Shown one piece after another: positions 33,801 to 53,829 of a DNA stretch of 64,000 bases. The notes under the pieces are model-generated. The model did not search any database and had not been told where the DNA came from. It saw only the letters and a program-made list of their open reading frames with translations. This DNA comes from Nectonema munidae (lineage: Eukaryota > Nematomorpha > Nectonematoida > Nectonematidae). The stretch's first letter is position 1. Each line of letters begins with the position of its first letter. The position numbers and the translations under genes are program-made. Location: assembly GCA_030549495.1 (NCBI GenBank), contig JAUIRK010000069.1:124001-188000 (forward strand), read 5' to 3'.

Positions 33801-34704
33801 TATCGATTTAAAAACTTGGCATTTGTTTGGCTCCCTCACTTTTGAAAATCTAGAACCGCCAATGTGTGGCATACCGATTTTTTGCATTTTTTATCAGATC
33901 TAGTATCATTTGATTTTTTCGAGAGACGGATTAAAAATTCAAAGAATTATTTAAATCTCAAGCCAAAATGAAAGGGCCTTGCAGCAATTTTACTTTGCTA
34001 ATTAATTCAATAGAAAAGAGTTTTTACCTTTTACCTTTCATTATTTAGGAAAACAAAATGGCGGCTTCAGAACATTTTAAAGCTGAAAATTTGTATTCAT
34101 GTATGTGACGAATTCTTAAAATTCTCTTAAAAATTGCTTCTATAAAAGTCGAATGATACGCCACTACATTCTTTATTATATCACATTTGTTTTACTTCGC
34201 ATCCCAACTTCGGCAAAGATGAAACGATCCGAAGTGGGGGTTATTTTACTTTTGATTTTCAATTAATGACAAATTGCTCAGGTCTATTTCCTTTCTACTT
34301 TTATTCGATGATTTAAATTGTTTTTAAAGAGTTAATAACTAACACCGTGTTAAGAAGAATTTTTCTGCTTTTTTTCGGACTGTTAAAAATTTATCCTTTG
34401 AGCAAAAAATAACTACAATCTAAGTACTTAGGTAGATATTTTTTTATAAAAAAAATCGTTCGGTCATTTTTTTGAGCCTCTTCAAATTGACTTATATATC
34501 TTATATGAGTTAAATGATATATTTATGCATTGATATGTGGTAACTTCTATAGATACTTTTTAAGTGTCTTTTATTAAATTTAACTCTGTTGTTTAGGCCG
34601 TAATAAATCCTTTTTACAAGATCAACACTCCCATACAAAGTCCAGTTTTTGAGAAGAAAGTCAAAGCTCTGGGCAAAAAGCATCTCATTTCGTACAAATC
34701 TTAG
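21853..34704 (+). CDS. TRAPPC2: Trafficking protein particle complex subunit 2 (sedlin), complete, four exons
   Basis: Sedlin is a small longin-fold subunit of the TRAPP tethering complexes that act in ER-to-Golgi transport. Coding exons: 21853-21942, 25411-25558, 31544-31629 and 34597-34704, all with GT-AG borders, giving 143 residues (human 140). Exon 1 reads [20 protein letters not shown]; exon 2 [18 protein letters not shown] and [20 protein letters not shown]; exon 3 [20 protein letters not shown] and VYDLYTK; exon 4 [20 protein letters not shown] to [15 protein letters not shown]. Each block aligns with the animal family without gaps inside exons. Introns are 3.5, 6.0 and 3.0 kb and are swollen by transposons, described separately. 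An AATAAA lies 62 bp after the stop. A TTTCAG acceptor at 21822-21827 precedes the ATG by 25 nt, and a tiny upstream ORF (ATGATGAATTAG) lies between. Confidence 0.96.
22838..23208 (+). mobile_element. Short retroposon with a (TTAA)n tail, inserted in piggyBac copy C
   Basis: The 9 bp motif ATAAAACAC occurs directly on both sides (22829-22837 and 23209-23217), and the piggyBac frame [12 protein letters not shown] is interrupted exactly there, so this is a clean insertion. It is 371 bp, has no ORF, is GC-richer near its 3' part (GGGCGGGCCACG, GGATGGGTGCGAACGCC) and ends in repeated TTAA (23194-23208). A variable-length target duplication plus a simple-repeat tail points to LINE-driven retroposition, as for SINEs or truncated RTE/CR1-type LINE tails. 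Family unknown. Confidence 0.7.
24466..24899. mobile_element. Fold-back (long inverted repeat) element, large form
   Basis: The two arms, about 150 bp each, are inverted copies: the left arm runs through TTCATTGAATTCATC, ACTTTGATTTTGTCC and TTTTTAGTATTGAAA; the right arm carries their complements up to AAAATGGTATAT. The arms are built of diverged short units alternating oligo-T/A with TTGAATTCATCT-like words. Relatives lie at 32783-32924 and 45201-45366. Confidence 0.65.
26320..26488 (-). repeat. 3' LTR of the Ty3/Gypsy-like element
   Basis: 169 bp, matching 29986-30168 closely. On the plus strand it runs from TGTAGTGAAATAAC to ATAGTCA, so the minus-strand LTR opens TG and closes CA. Confidence 0.88.
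29986..30168 (-). repeat. 5' LTR of the Ty3/Gypsy-like element
   Basis: 183 bp, slightly longer than its partner through a short internal duplication near AACAAGTAAACAAG. It is bounded on the right by the target duplication AATGG. Confidence 0.88.
32210..32713. mobile_element. Non-autonomous inverted-repeat element, GTCAAAACGCCC family, copy 2
   Basis: A 504 bp relative of 1554-2077, nearly identical over long stretches, with the same GTCAAAACGCCC / GGGCGTTTTGAC inverted ends. It has its own perfect 8 bp flanking duplication, TGCAATAT (32202-32209 and 32714-32721). It lies in TRAPPC2 intron 3. Confidence 0.88.
32783..32924. mobile_element. Fold-back MITE, short form
   Basis: The left arm starts TACCATTTTTACTTCC and the right arm ends GGAGTAAAAATG; the interior is also self-complementary (TTTGTATTTTAGAAAGAG with alternating AAAGACAAAT words). 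It belongs with 45201-45366 and more distantly 24466-24899. Confidence 0.65.
33149..33265. repeat. End of a TTAA-type element carrying the GCAGACGA motif
   Basis: Starts TTAACCGATTAAGTACCA and continues into about 85 bp nearly identical to 61211-61290 (AAAGTCATTGAAAAAAGC, AGACGAAGATGAAATTACT). After TTATGTTCC the two copies diverge. The TTAA start suggests a piggyBac-mobilised family; no right end was found here. Confidence 0.5.
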
Positions 34705-34765
34705 TGAAAGGCATGCGCAATCATCAAAGGCCACAGCATCATTCTTTCCTTATTTCTGTTCCTAC

Positions 34766-34778
34766 AATAAATTTTATT
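34766..34778. terminator. Two-way poly(A) signal between convergent genes
   Basis: AATAAA on the plus strand at 34766-34771 serves TRAPPC2 (62 bp after its stop). TTTATT at 34773-34778 is AATAAA on the minus strand, about 105 bp after the stop of the convergent hypothetical gene at 34882-35194. Confidence 0.5.
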
Positions 34779-34881
34779 TTAAAAGTGTTCCTTTTAACGC
34801 CTCTAATATCATTAGATGATGAAATTCTCTGGAACGTCTTTCAGTGTTGTGCTTAGCACAAGTGCCAACGCTAAGTGTTTG

Positions 34882-35194
34882 TTACGTTGAACGTAACTTT
34901 TTGTAAGCATTGATGATATTATTAATGTAGTTTTCACATCTCCTTATTACCAGTTTGTGCAAATAAGTAATGATGGAATTTACTTTAACACGATGACTTA
35001 AACATTTGTCTTTAAACAGACTTCCTAAAAACTCGCACTGACTCCTTAAGCCTTCCTTATTCCATGCCTCTTCCAACAGAAATATGCCTTTCTGCAGCCT
35101 GTTAACAGAGTTTTGACATGTGAAAGCAATCAAATAAAGAGATAGTTGACAAATGGTGCGTTTAAAACACACGTGAACTCATTTTGCTATTCAT
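34882..35194 (-). CDS. Small hypothetical protein, two-exon model
   Basis: Exon 1 (35194-35171) reads MNSKMSSR; a 79 bp intron opens GTGTTTTA and closes GCTGCAG; exon 2 (35091-34882) reads KGIFLLEEAWNKEGLRSQCE, FLGSLFKDKCLSHRVKVNSI, ITYLHKLVIRRCENYINNII and NAYKKLRST-stop. That gives 77 residues, basic and probably helical. The unspliced frame is open but has no ATG, which favours the spliced model. It converges tail-to-tail with TRAPPC2, 177 bp between stops, with poly(A) signals for both strands between them. I recognise no family; it could be a fast-evolving small host protein or a chance ORF. Confidence 0.4.
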
Positions 35195-35516
35195 TAAATT
35201 TATATTTACAAAAGATTGCGCTATTGCAAAGTCATAGAGTATAAAAATAAATCAAGCCTTATTTCTATACCCACTAATTGCTTACATCTACACGCAGAGA
35301 CAGACATTTAGATTCTCTGTCAATTTTCTAACAAAAGTTTGGGAAAAAATATGTCAAAGGAAAAAAGATGTTTAAGTAATAGCCATATCGAATACAATAA
35401 ATTGCTGACATCTCATAGGAAAATTTAAAATGATATATCAGCCTTTTTTCCCATATGGCGATAATTTTTTGAGACATCTGATTTATTATTAACTTTAAAA
35501 AACTCTTCCTTCTTTT

Positions 35517-35648
35517 TTAACCGCTTGAGCGACAAAAATTTTAAGACTAATCGTCTGCTTTCTTTTTCAATCAAATTTTATATATTTAAGCAGACAATTT
35601 TCATTTCTTGATACGGGTGTCCCGATGGTGCTTAAAGGGTTAGGTTAA
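35517..35648. mobile_element. TTAA-flanked MITE (piggyBac type)
   Basis: 132 bp including TTAA at each border. Left end TTAACCGCTTGAGC; right end GCTTAAAGGGTTAGGTTAA, an imperfect inverted pair. It contains ATCGTCTGCTT and AAGCAGACAATT, the same GCAGACGA-type word seen at 33149-33265 and 61182-61318. Confidence 0.6.
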
Positions 35649-37275
35649 TTAATGGTGATAAAAAGATGCAGAGCAAAATATATAGCATACCAAATTTTAG
35701 AAAATAATCGTTTTCGCTTTTAGGATATATTAATCGTCTGTAATTCAGTATATTCCCAAATATATTAAGAAGTCTATACTAATAATAATCACAATTTAAC
35801 AAAAAGTTTGTTTATTATATTTTTTCTAATTTTTCCTCTTGATTTTAAAAATGTAATTTTTTCGGTATCCTTCATGTTTTTAGAGATCCTATACAGTTTT
35901 CCCTCGCATGGCCGCAATATTTTTACTACTCTCAATGACCGTTTTAATGTTTTTTCTGAAACGAATCAATGAAATTTCCCAGAGATGAACAAACTGTTTT
36001 CTATTCAAATACCCGAGAAAAAGTTTGTATCATTGCTTCCGAAATTATTTAACGCCATCTATATAATTTTTTTTCTGAATTCTTCACTCTGCTTTATATA
36101 TCGAAAATTGCATTAATACATTTACATTTTTGTTGATAAAAATGTATCTTATATGACACATAGTATATAGTCAAGAGATACATCTAAATAGTTTCTTTGC
36201 AAATGTGGTTATGGAGTATCCTGTGTGCCATAAATTTTTTACTAGACTATTCAAGGAAAAAATAAGCCTTTCCTTATAATTGTATATAAAACGGAAAAAA
36301 AGAATCAAAATTTATTGAAAAAGTATTTTCGAACACGACTGTGTCCTTTTTCAAGAGAATAGGAGTAAAACTAAATGAAGAAGTCGAAGTAAGAATGAGG
36401 TCTGTTGTGAGCTGGTCAGAAGAGAACCTTTAATCGGTTTAGTCGACTGGAAGTCTTGCTGGGATTAGAGGTGATCGAAGGGGATTTAATGGAGGTAACG
36501 AGTGTAAGTCTCCAAAACTAGCCGGAAGGATCATTGATAAAGCTTAGTACTAATCTAATTGGCAAAAATTTTCACTGGAGAGAAATGAAAGGTGCAAAGT
36601 GTGTGTGTATAATGAACACTAAAGTAATAATAGTATAGCAAGTATATTTATGTGTATGTTAGTGTATATATGCACGTGTGTGTAATGTACATTGATTGTC
36701 TCTATATATTTTTTTATTTACTTTTATAATTTACCTGTTATATCATAAACTACATTGATACGTTCACTAAGGCGTTGATAAAATTGTATCTCACATGTCA
36801 AATAAGTTCTAAAGGCTTCTTCGCTAGTGTGGTTATAACGTTACACATGTGCCTTGAATAAGTCAAAATATACATACATACATGTGATTTCTTATTTAAT
36901 CGCATGATAGAAGATTATTGCATATTATCTTTCTGAGATCAAATATCTTGCACTCATCTTTGTTTGGTACTACTGTAAAATCACTTCAAAGATATTTGCT
37001 GATAAAAGTAATAAAGAAATGGCGTATTTTCCTACATTCTATAATACCCATAATCTTTTTATAAAACAATATCCAACCCAGGAGTAGTTTACACTTCATC
37101 TTTCGCAGCTTCACTTTTGATTTTTCGCAAAAAGAATATTGTTGACTAACTTTTCTCCGTGCTTCTCATCTTTTTTCCAAAATAAACACAACTAAATCAA
37201 TTGAGTCTTCAAGTGAAGAATACAGCAATTTCACATCTTTCCTTTTTCTGCTTTTATTTCTGATAGTTTAGTTAG
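35649..37275. other. Intergenic DNA with an old direct-repeat pair
   Basis: Two diverged direct repeats, about 36090-36240 and 36735-36870, share GTTGATAAAA, TGTATCT, TTCTTYGC and TGTGGTTAT. A GC-richer patch lies between them (36400-36540, with GTCGACTGGAAGTC and GGAAGGATCATTGA). No ORF of substance. A TG-rich microsatellite-like tract lies near 36640-36690. Confidence 0.4.
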
Positions 37276-38745
37276 ATAGTTATAACGAAAATGACATAGA
37301 AGTTATAGACGACACTAAATATCATTTTGATGCTCCTTCAAAAAGTGGAAGACCTAGAAGTATCAACTTGAGGAATATCTCTGATACTCTACATTGTCCT
37401 GAACAAGACGCCAAAGGAAAGACGATTCTGTTTTCAATTTGGAATTTGTTCTTTCCTCCACTATTTTTACTGGAAATTTTTAACTTCACTTAAACTGCAA
37501 TTAAAAGATATATTGATAGAAAAAAAGAGCTTCAAAAAAACTCATGAAAATTTTAGTATAGACAAACTACTTGGTTATATATTAGTTTTGTGCATGCTTG
37601 GAATTGAAGGAGACCAAAGTAATTCACTTGATGAACTTTATAAAAGTTGAAAAGCTCATTTTTTGAAAGCTGTCATGGGAAGAAATGATTTGAAATTCAT
37701 TGTGTGATTTTTTCGGTTTGATAACCCATGTGAAAGGAGTCAAAGCTCAGATAAAATAAAGAGAGACACCTTCAAAAAGTACTTTTTCGTTTATCAATAA
37801 CTTAAGTATTAATTTTGTTTTTTTAAGATTTTGGACCCCTATGGATTTCACAGCTGTTGATGATCAGTTGGTTAGATTCAAGGGACCTATTAAAATTTTT
37901 GAACCTCGTATATCAGAAAAATGGGGTATTAAAATGTATCACCTAAATAATTCTAGACTTTTTATGTTTTAGTGCCCAAGTTATACATTACAAAATTAAA
38001 AATTACTTTAGTGGTATAGAAATTAGATATTTAGAGAAAGCGAAATTACCTTTAGAAACGTTAGTTTTCCATTTGGGCACTTTGAATAATAAAAGATTTG
38101 TTCCCTATATTTTCAAAAAAAGATCACATTTGAGATCTTTGAACCTACAAGAGTGTGAGTCAAGGACTCTTTTCAAATTGCTCATCTTTAGGTGTATATA
38201 TCCCAAAAAATTCAAGGCAGCTTTGTTGATGAGTAGCCGATATTTTATAGAGATGGAACTTATAGGACCTAAACGATTGATATGTATAATAACATGAAGT
38301 CAGGTATTGATAAAGCAAATCAAATGCTGAGAAAGTATACTACCTGTAGAACGTCTAGACGATGGCCTATGGTTGTTTGGTAGAACTACTTAGATATAGC
38401 AGGGCTAAACTCTCAGAAAACTTAAAAAGCAACCCTCAACCTCCAGTAGTAAGGAAATTTTATAGAAAATACAGTGGAACAAGAACGGTAATCTCACAAT
38501 TGTGCTTCCAAATGGCAAAAAGTTCTATGAAATTATATGTTCAAAATAAAAACCTCTCTTCTGAGGCTAAGTTAATTTTAAAATCTTATGGAATTTACAA
38601 ACATGAAAGTGTTGTCATTGAATCTGTAAAGAAAAGAGGTCCATGTCATATTTGCAAAGGAAGTAGGAAGAGAGTCTTTCAAAGATGCAACTTCTGCCTT
38701 TTGAACTGTTGTGATCAACACAAGAAAATCCTGTGAAGACTGTTT
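37276..38745 (+). mobile_element. piggyBac-type DNA transposon fossil (copy D)
   Basis: Plus-strand parts: SFKKTHENFSIDKLLGYI region (about 37530-37585), FWTPMDFTAVDDQLVRFKG with ISEKWGIKMYHL (37830-37948), MYNNMKSGIDKANQMLRKY and SRRWPMVVW with NYLDIAGLNS (38283-38410), and the terminal finger GPCHICKGSRKRVFQRCNFC to CCDQHKK (38640-38730). Frames change and stops intervene between parts, so it is dead. Its sequence differs clearly from copies A-C. Confidence 0.85.
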
Positions 38746-39299
38746 CAACGATGTTTGCAATTAACCTGTATACCTTTGTTTCATATTTTACAATAAAATA
38801 TAAAACATTGTTTCGTATTTTTTTTATAAATAAATTCTTCCTCTAATATTTGATTAACTTTCTATGTTTAGTTTGAAATTTTTTCAAACTGAATTTTTTT
38901 TAGCCTTCTTTTGAGTGTTATTTTCTTCAAATATTTCAGAAATTAGATGATAGTCAGAACTAGTCGTCTCCTTGACATACTATAAAAGTCTAAAAATAAT
39001 CTTTTGATAACCTCAGAAAAATCTTTTTGAATGAATTTGAATAAAATATCTCCTTTGAAGTTATAGCGACTAGCTATTCACTAAAATTTCATAGAATTTT
39101 TTTTAATTTTTCATGGAGATGAATTTGATAAAAAGAAAAGTTGCATTTTCACCTTTTTCCAAATGGATTCCCTTTAAATAAAGTCTTTTACTATATTTTT
39201 AAATTGTAGACAAACATTTTGAAATTTACATGGAAGTAATTTTTCAATTCCATTCAAATTTTAGTTTAAATTTCTGTTTGGGCCTCTCATGCCATATGC
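38746..39299. other. AT-rich spacer between two relics
   Basis: I see no gene or repeat here beyond AT-rich sequence. Confidence 0.35.
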
Positions 39300-40140
39300 A
39301 GCCACACGAGGGTTATTAAAGAATCGAATTTGCTAGGTTAAAACTGCAGGATATCTGTTTTCCGAAAAAGACATAAAAATTGTGAAATACTTTATAAGGT
39401 GTGTAATAATTTTTGTCATTGTGAAGATGTGATTGGATTGTTGACTTAAATTGGACTTCAACATAATTATGAAGAATGGCGTTTGTTTATAGATAGCTCA
39501 ACTAGGAGTTTTAAAGTAATTTTGCTTCATAATGGAAACAAATATCCATCCATATACATCTTGCATATTCCGTTCAGAAAAAAGAAAATTATGATAATGT
39601 CTCATATATAAGTCCTTGAAAGTATAAAATACTCTCAATTTCAATGGGAGGTTTGTGGATATTTTAAAATTCAGCAGAGTTGACAGTGATTATTATAATA
39701 AAGTTAATTGGACACTGCGAGTAGGACTTCAGCCAGGAATGTTCAATGTACTCAAACAACCTTTAGTAGATCCTAGCAAAGTTCCATTGCCTCCACTTCA
39801 TTTCAAGTTGAGTCTATTTAAACAGTTAGTAAGGGCTTTTGATTATGAAGGTAAAACATTTCAAGAAATTGGTTTAATGCTTCCAAAGCTTTCTGAAGCT
39901 AAAATTAAAAGTGGCATAACTATTGGAACCGATATAAATGCAATGTTCAAATAGAAGAAATGAGAAGAATGAATGACAAAAATTGAAAAAGAAGGGGCGC
40001 TTCGTGATGCAGTCCCTGGATTTCTCGGAAATAAAAAAGATCCCAAATCAAGGACGTTGAAACACGGTTATGATGGGAGATTACATATGGTCTCTAGAAA
40101 CATTTGCTTGAGAAAATCTAGAGCTTCAAAACACTTTTAA
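39300..40140 (+). mobile_element. Unidentified multi-copy repeat-encoded gene fragment (EEWRLFIDSS family)
   Basis: Plus-strand pieces read IGLQHNYEEWRLFIDSSTRS, FKVILLHNGNKYPSIYILH (39455-39560), WEVCG and DSDYYNKVNWTLRVGLQPGM, FNVLKQPLVDPSKVPLPPLH, TFQEIGLMLPKLSEAKIKSG (39650-39950) and VPGFLGNKKDP (40010-40045). From memory, this protein is highly repeated in several invertebrate genomes, but I cannot name a transposon superfamily for it. It is broken. Confidence 0.55.
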
Positions 40141-40433
40141 CTTTAATAAAAAACTTATTTAAACAATTTTATATTCTGAATGTACATCGGTACTTAAATT
40201 TTTTTTTAACAACTAAAATTGGGCTAAAAAAGGTGTAAAAGCTAAAAAAATAATATTTTTGGAATCAGCGGTTAAAATCACATATACGAACATTATAAAA
40301 TACAAATAAAAACAAATTTTTATACATTGTGTAATCATTTAGAACTTTATTTTATTAGACATATCAAAAAGAAATAATTACAATTAAATTATTAAAAAAT
40401 AAAACAGAAATAAATATATCTTTATGTGTATGC

Positions 40434-40480
40434 ACATATGTATATGTATATATATATATATAGAAAGAGAGAGAGAGAGT
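40434..40480. repeat. Microsatellite (TA)n-(GA)n
   Basis: A TA/TG-rich run followed by alternating GA, spanning about 47 bp downstream of the RAB14 stop. Confidence 0.8.
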
Positions 40481-41042
40481 GCTGTGCACAACATTTTAGA
40501 GCCAAGACAAAACATTACTTTCCTACTTGGAACAACAATGGAGAATAATTTTATATTGGAATTAAGGCTTCTGCTAGTCTTATCTGTAGGAAGATTTGAT
40601 TCCCACAATACTAGCAATTCATGCTTTCTTTAATGTTTAAAGGCTCTGCTTTAGTTAACAAGTATTAGGGAGCATTTTTTTAAAGTGAAGCAATCTTAAA
40701 AATGAACACCTAAGATACATTGGATATTTCATAGGAATATATAGGATTAATACGGCATACAAATATTTGGGTTGTAAAAGTATTAAAAATTTGAGTTGCT
40801 TTCGTTAGATCATAAATTTGTTAAATATAAATTACACATAAAACAAAGGAAAAAAATCAAAATTTAAGAATGTTTCAAGGTATCAGCAGTGTTGTTTTTT
40901 GAAAAATTGAAATGTAAAGAAAAAGACAACCAACAACAGTAAATTGGATGATGTTAATGAAGAGAATTTTCGTGTACATTAACAGATACATACACAGACG
41001 TTCATCTTGAGTAAGGGAAAAAGATTGGAGCTGTTGAGGATT

Positions 41043-51169
<10,127 letters not shown>

Positions 51170-51404
51170 CTTCTAAATGTCAAAAAATACGATAATAATA
51201 ATAATTAGGTAGTAATAGCAGAAAAGTTGTTGCATTTAACTTGAATTAAAAGTACATGAAAATCAAAAATCGCCTGCATCAGTCAAAACTGAATATGTAA
51301 TGGAATGGGTTAAAGCATTTAAATAAAGTTTTAGAGAACCAGACATGTAATTTACATTGTTCTTCATTCTTAAACACAATGTTCAAAAGAAAGATAACTG
51401 TCTC

Positions 51405-51605
51405 TATATACTAGATGCGTTCGTCCAATCATAGAGTATTAAGAATCATAGTTTTCACATAGGTTGGCATATTTTATATATAAACTAGATGCGTTCGTCC
51501 AATCATAGAGCATTCAAAATCATAGTTTTGAGGAGGTATATTTTTATATATACACTAGATGCGTTTGTCCAATCATAGAGTAATCAGCAATCAGAGTTTT
51601 GAGGT
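51405..51605. repeat. Three tandem ~72 bp repeats with CCAAT, upstream of RAB14
   Basis: CTAGATGCGTTCGTCCAATC, followed by ATAGAGYAWT, occurs at 51411, 51485 and (with one change) 51555, spacings of 74 and 70 bp. The shared core is about 45 bp, with AATCATAGTTTT following. Each unit carries CCAATCA. The array lies 236-436 bp upstream of the RAB14 ATG, on the promoter side. Confidence 0.85.
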
Positions 51606-52581
51606 ACACGTTGATTGTTTTTGCACCTCAGCCATATACACAAATTGTTCTTTGAAGTAAAGAAATAAATAATAGTTTTGCCCCCCCCTCCCCCTCCGTA
51701 CTTGAAGTCGGACGACGGAGCCTAATTTAAACAATCAATTCGTTTTCCCAGAAATCAAACATATAGCAATTCGTTTTATTCAATGCGTTAGTTTTTTTTA
51801 TATAAAACTTAGTACAAATAATTTCATTTTCATGTAATTTCTAGAGTATAACATAGAGAATGGAATAGCTAATTTATATAAATTTAAGATTTATAGCAAA
51901 TTTTCTTCCAAAAACTTTAAGTCTTCAATTTCTATTTAAAAGAACCAAATTAAAATTCACGGATACATACCTGTCAATTCATAGACCTAAGTCCTAAATA
52001 TATTCTAATTTACTTTACTATAGGTAGAATATGAAGATTATACAAGATGATTCTTTCATTTTCTGTCTTACTTATCTAGTTTGAAAACATTTCATTTTAA
52101 CCAAAAATGCATTTCAGTACAGAGTAATGAATCCAACTAACCAATTTATTTGATATGAACCAGGCTTGTTGACAATTAGTGAGATGAGAGGCTGAGAAAA
52201 ATAATTTAACTCCTAATCAATATTGCATCGGATAAGTGGGATTGTCGAATAATCTACTGCTCTATAAATGAGATATCATTGTATTACCAATGAGTCTTCT
52301 AATACACTCCTTTCCATATGGTCTTTAGAGGACAGACATTTTAAACCTTCGAACACAAAATACAGACACGACCCAACCAAAAATTATGTTCCCTAACAAT
52401 TTACAAAATCGGCCATTTTTGGAGCCATGGTATAAAATCTTCACTTGATTAGAGTATAGCATATATTGAGATAGAAAGGACAACTTTCAATAACTGGTGA
52501 ATGGCAATAAAGAGCGATAAAGGCTGCGACGAGTAGTGATCTATCATATATGAATGTTTTTGTTCTCTTGTTTAGCTATAA
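51606..52581. other. Intergenic DNA upstream of RAB14
   Basis: AT-rich. A C-rich run near 51681-51697 may be a transposon end. I see nothing else. Confidence 0.35.
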
Positions 52582-53829
52582 CAGTGGTTCACAAACTTAA
52601 AAATTTTCTGGGGAGGTCTCTTTATAAATTTTTTATAGCTCGAGGTCTCAAAAAAATAAATTAACATTACTTGACTAAAAAAATTGACAGAATTGTTTAT
52701 TAAAAAATTGTCTGAATAACGCAATCAATGCCAATGGGATGGATGCATCTGCTTTGTCTAAGTTTGTCTCCGTTTTGACAAATGCAACTCTCATATCATT
52801 ACTCACTTCCAATCTGTTTCGGGATTTGGTTTCAATGGAAAGTAGTCTAAACCCTTGTTCACACTCATATGTAGTGGAAAACCGAATCATAACGTTCAGA
52901 GCCATCTTTGCAACATGAGCATAGAACTACCCCATATTCTTGCTTAATACCGTGTGTTGTAAAAAGTTGTTCTCCTGCTAAGAGTTTCGCAAAGCAAAAT
53001 ATTGTATCCCAGGTGCTTATCATATTCATATTGTACGTAAACACAAGGCTAAACTAAGTTCGCAGGACCCGTCGTTTCATCAAGCTGAATTGGAAAAAAA
53101 GTTGAAAATCAAATTCCGAATCAATAAAACAACCTCTGATACTGTCATTAGACATCTCTCCTATTAGCATTCTAACGATATCGTTTGATAGGAAGATATG
53201 CTCAACTTTACAAAATCAGTACTTGGTACATTCAATATGATATTTTTGCACTTTGCTTAAGGGTAATATCAACTGTTGTGATACTTTTTGAAAGGATATT
53301 TTTTGAAACTTTATAGAAGGCTTTCAAACCACAATTGATATTTTGAAAAACATTCTTATGTTATGAAACCTGAATTTGTCCAATCATTCAGCTTGACGTC
53401 GAAAATAGTCAATAGTTTTGTTTACTTAACTCGCGTGCTGTACTTCCAGTGCAAGCTTCACTTGACGGACTTTATAAAAGTTGATGCTACACTTCAGAAC
53501 ACAAAAGACACCTAGATTCCTCTAACCGAGCAGACATTGATGCAGTAAATCCAAATTTCAAGTACGACTCGTCATATTTGATTTTTTAAGCCATCAAGAA
53601 AAATGCACATTTACATCTATAAAATTATGCCTGAAAAGTTACAAACAAGGTTATTTGACTCAATTCAAAGACTAAATTATTTATTCTTTTAAATATGACG
53701 TTGAACAAAAATCGCAAAAAAAAAATATGGGGGAAAATTTTTTAAAAAAAAAAACCCTGGGTGTCCCCCCCTCTTTTTAGGGCTCCTTCTCGGGTTTCTG
53801 CACGGCAAACTCCAGTTTGAGAACCACTG
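52582..53829 (-). mobile_element. hAT transposon fossil (CAGTGGTTCACAAACTT ends)
   Basis: Left end CAGTGGTTCACAAACTTAAA; right end CAGTTTGAGAACCACTG, an imperfect inverted pair. The minus frame at 52675-52905 gives ALNVMIRFSTTYECEQGFRL and RNRLEVSNDMRVAFVKTET, the hAT C-terminal dimerisation motif. Further decayed transposase lies up to about 53600. No matching 8 bp flanks remain (AGCTATAA against AAATAGAA), so it is old. A homopolymer-rich patch lies at 53716-53775. Confidence 0.8.

Noticed and set aside
36515-36535. CCGGAAGGATCATTGA, resembling the 3' end of 18S rRNA
   Set aside because: The match is about 13 bp; the highly conserved sequence before it in 18S rRNA (TAACAAGGTTTCCGTAGG region) is missing, so it is chance.
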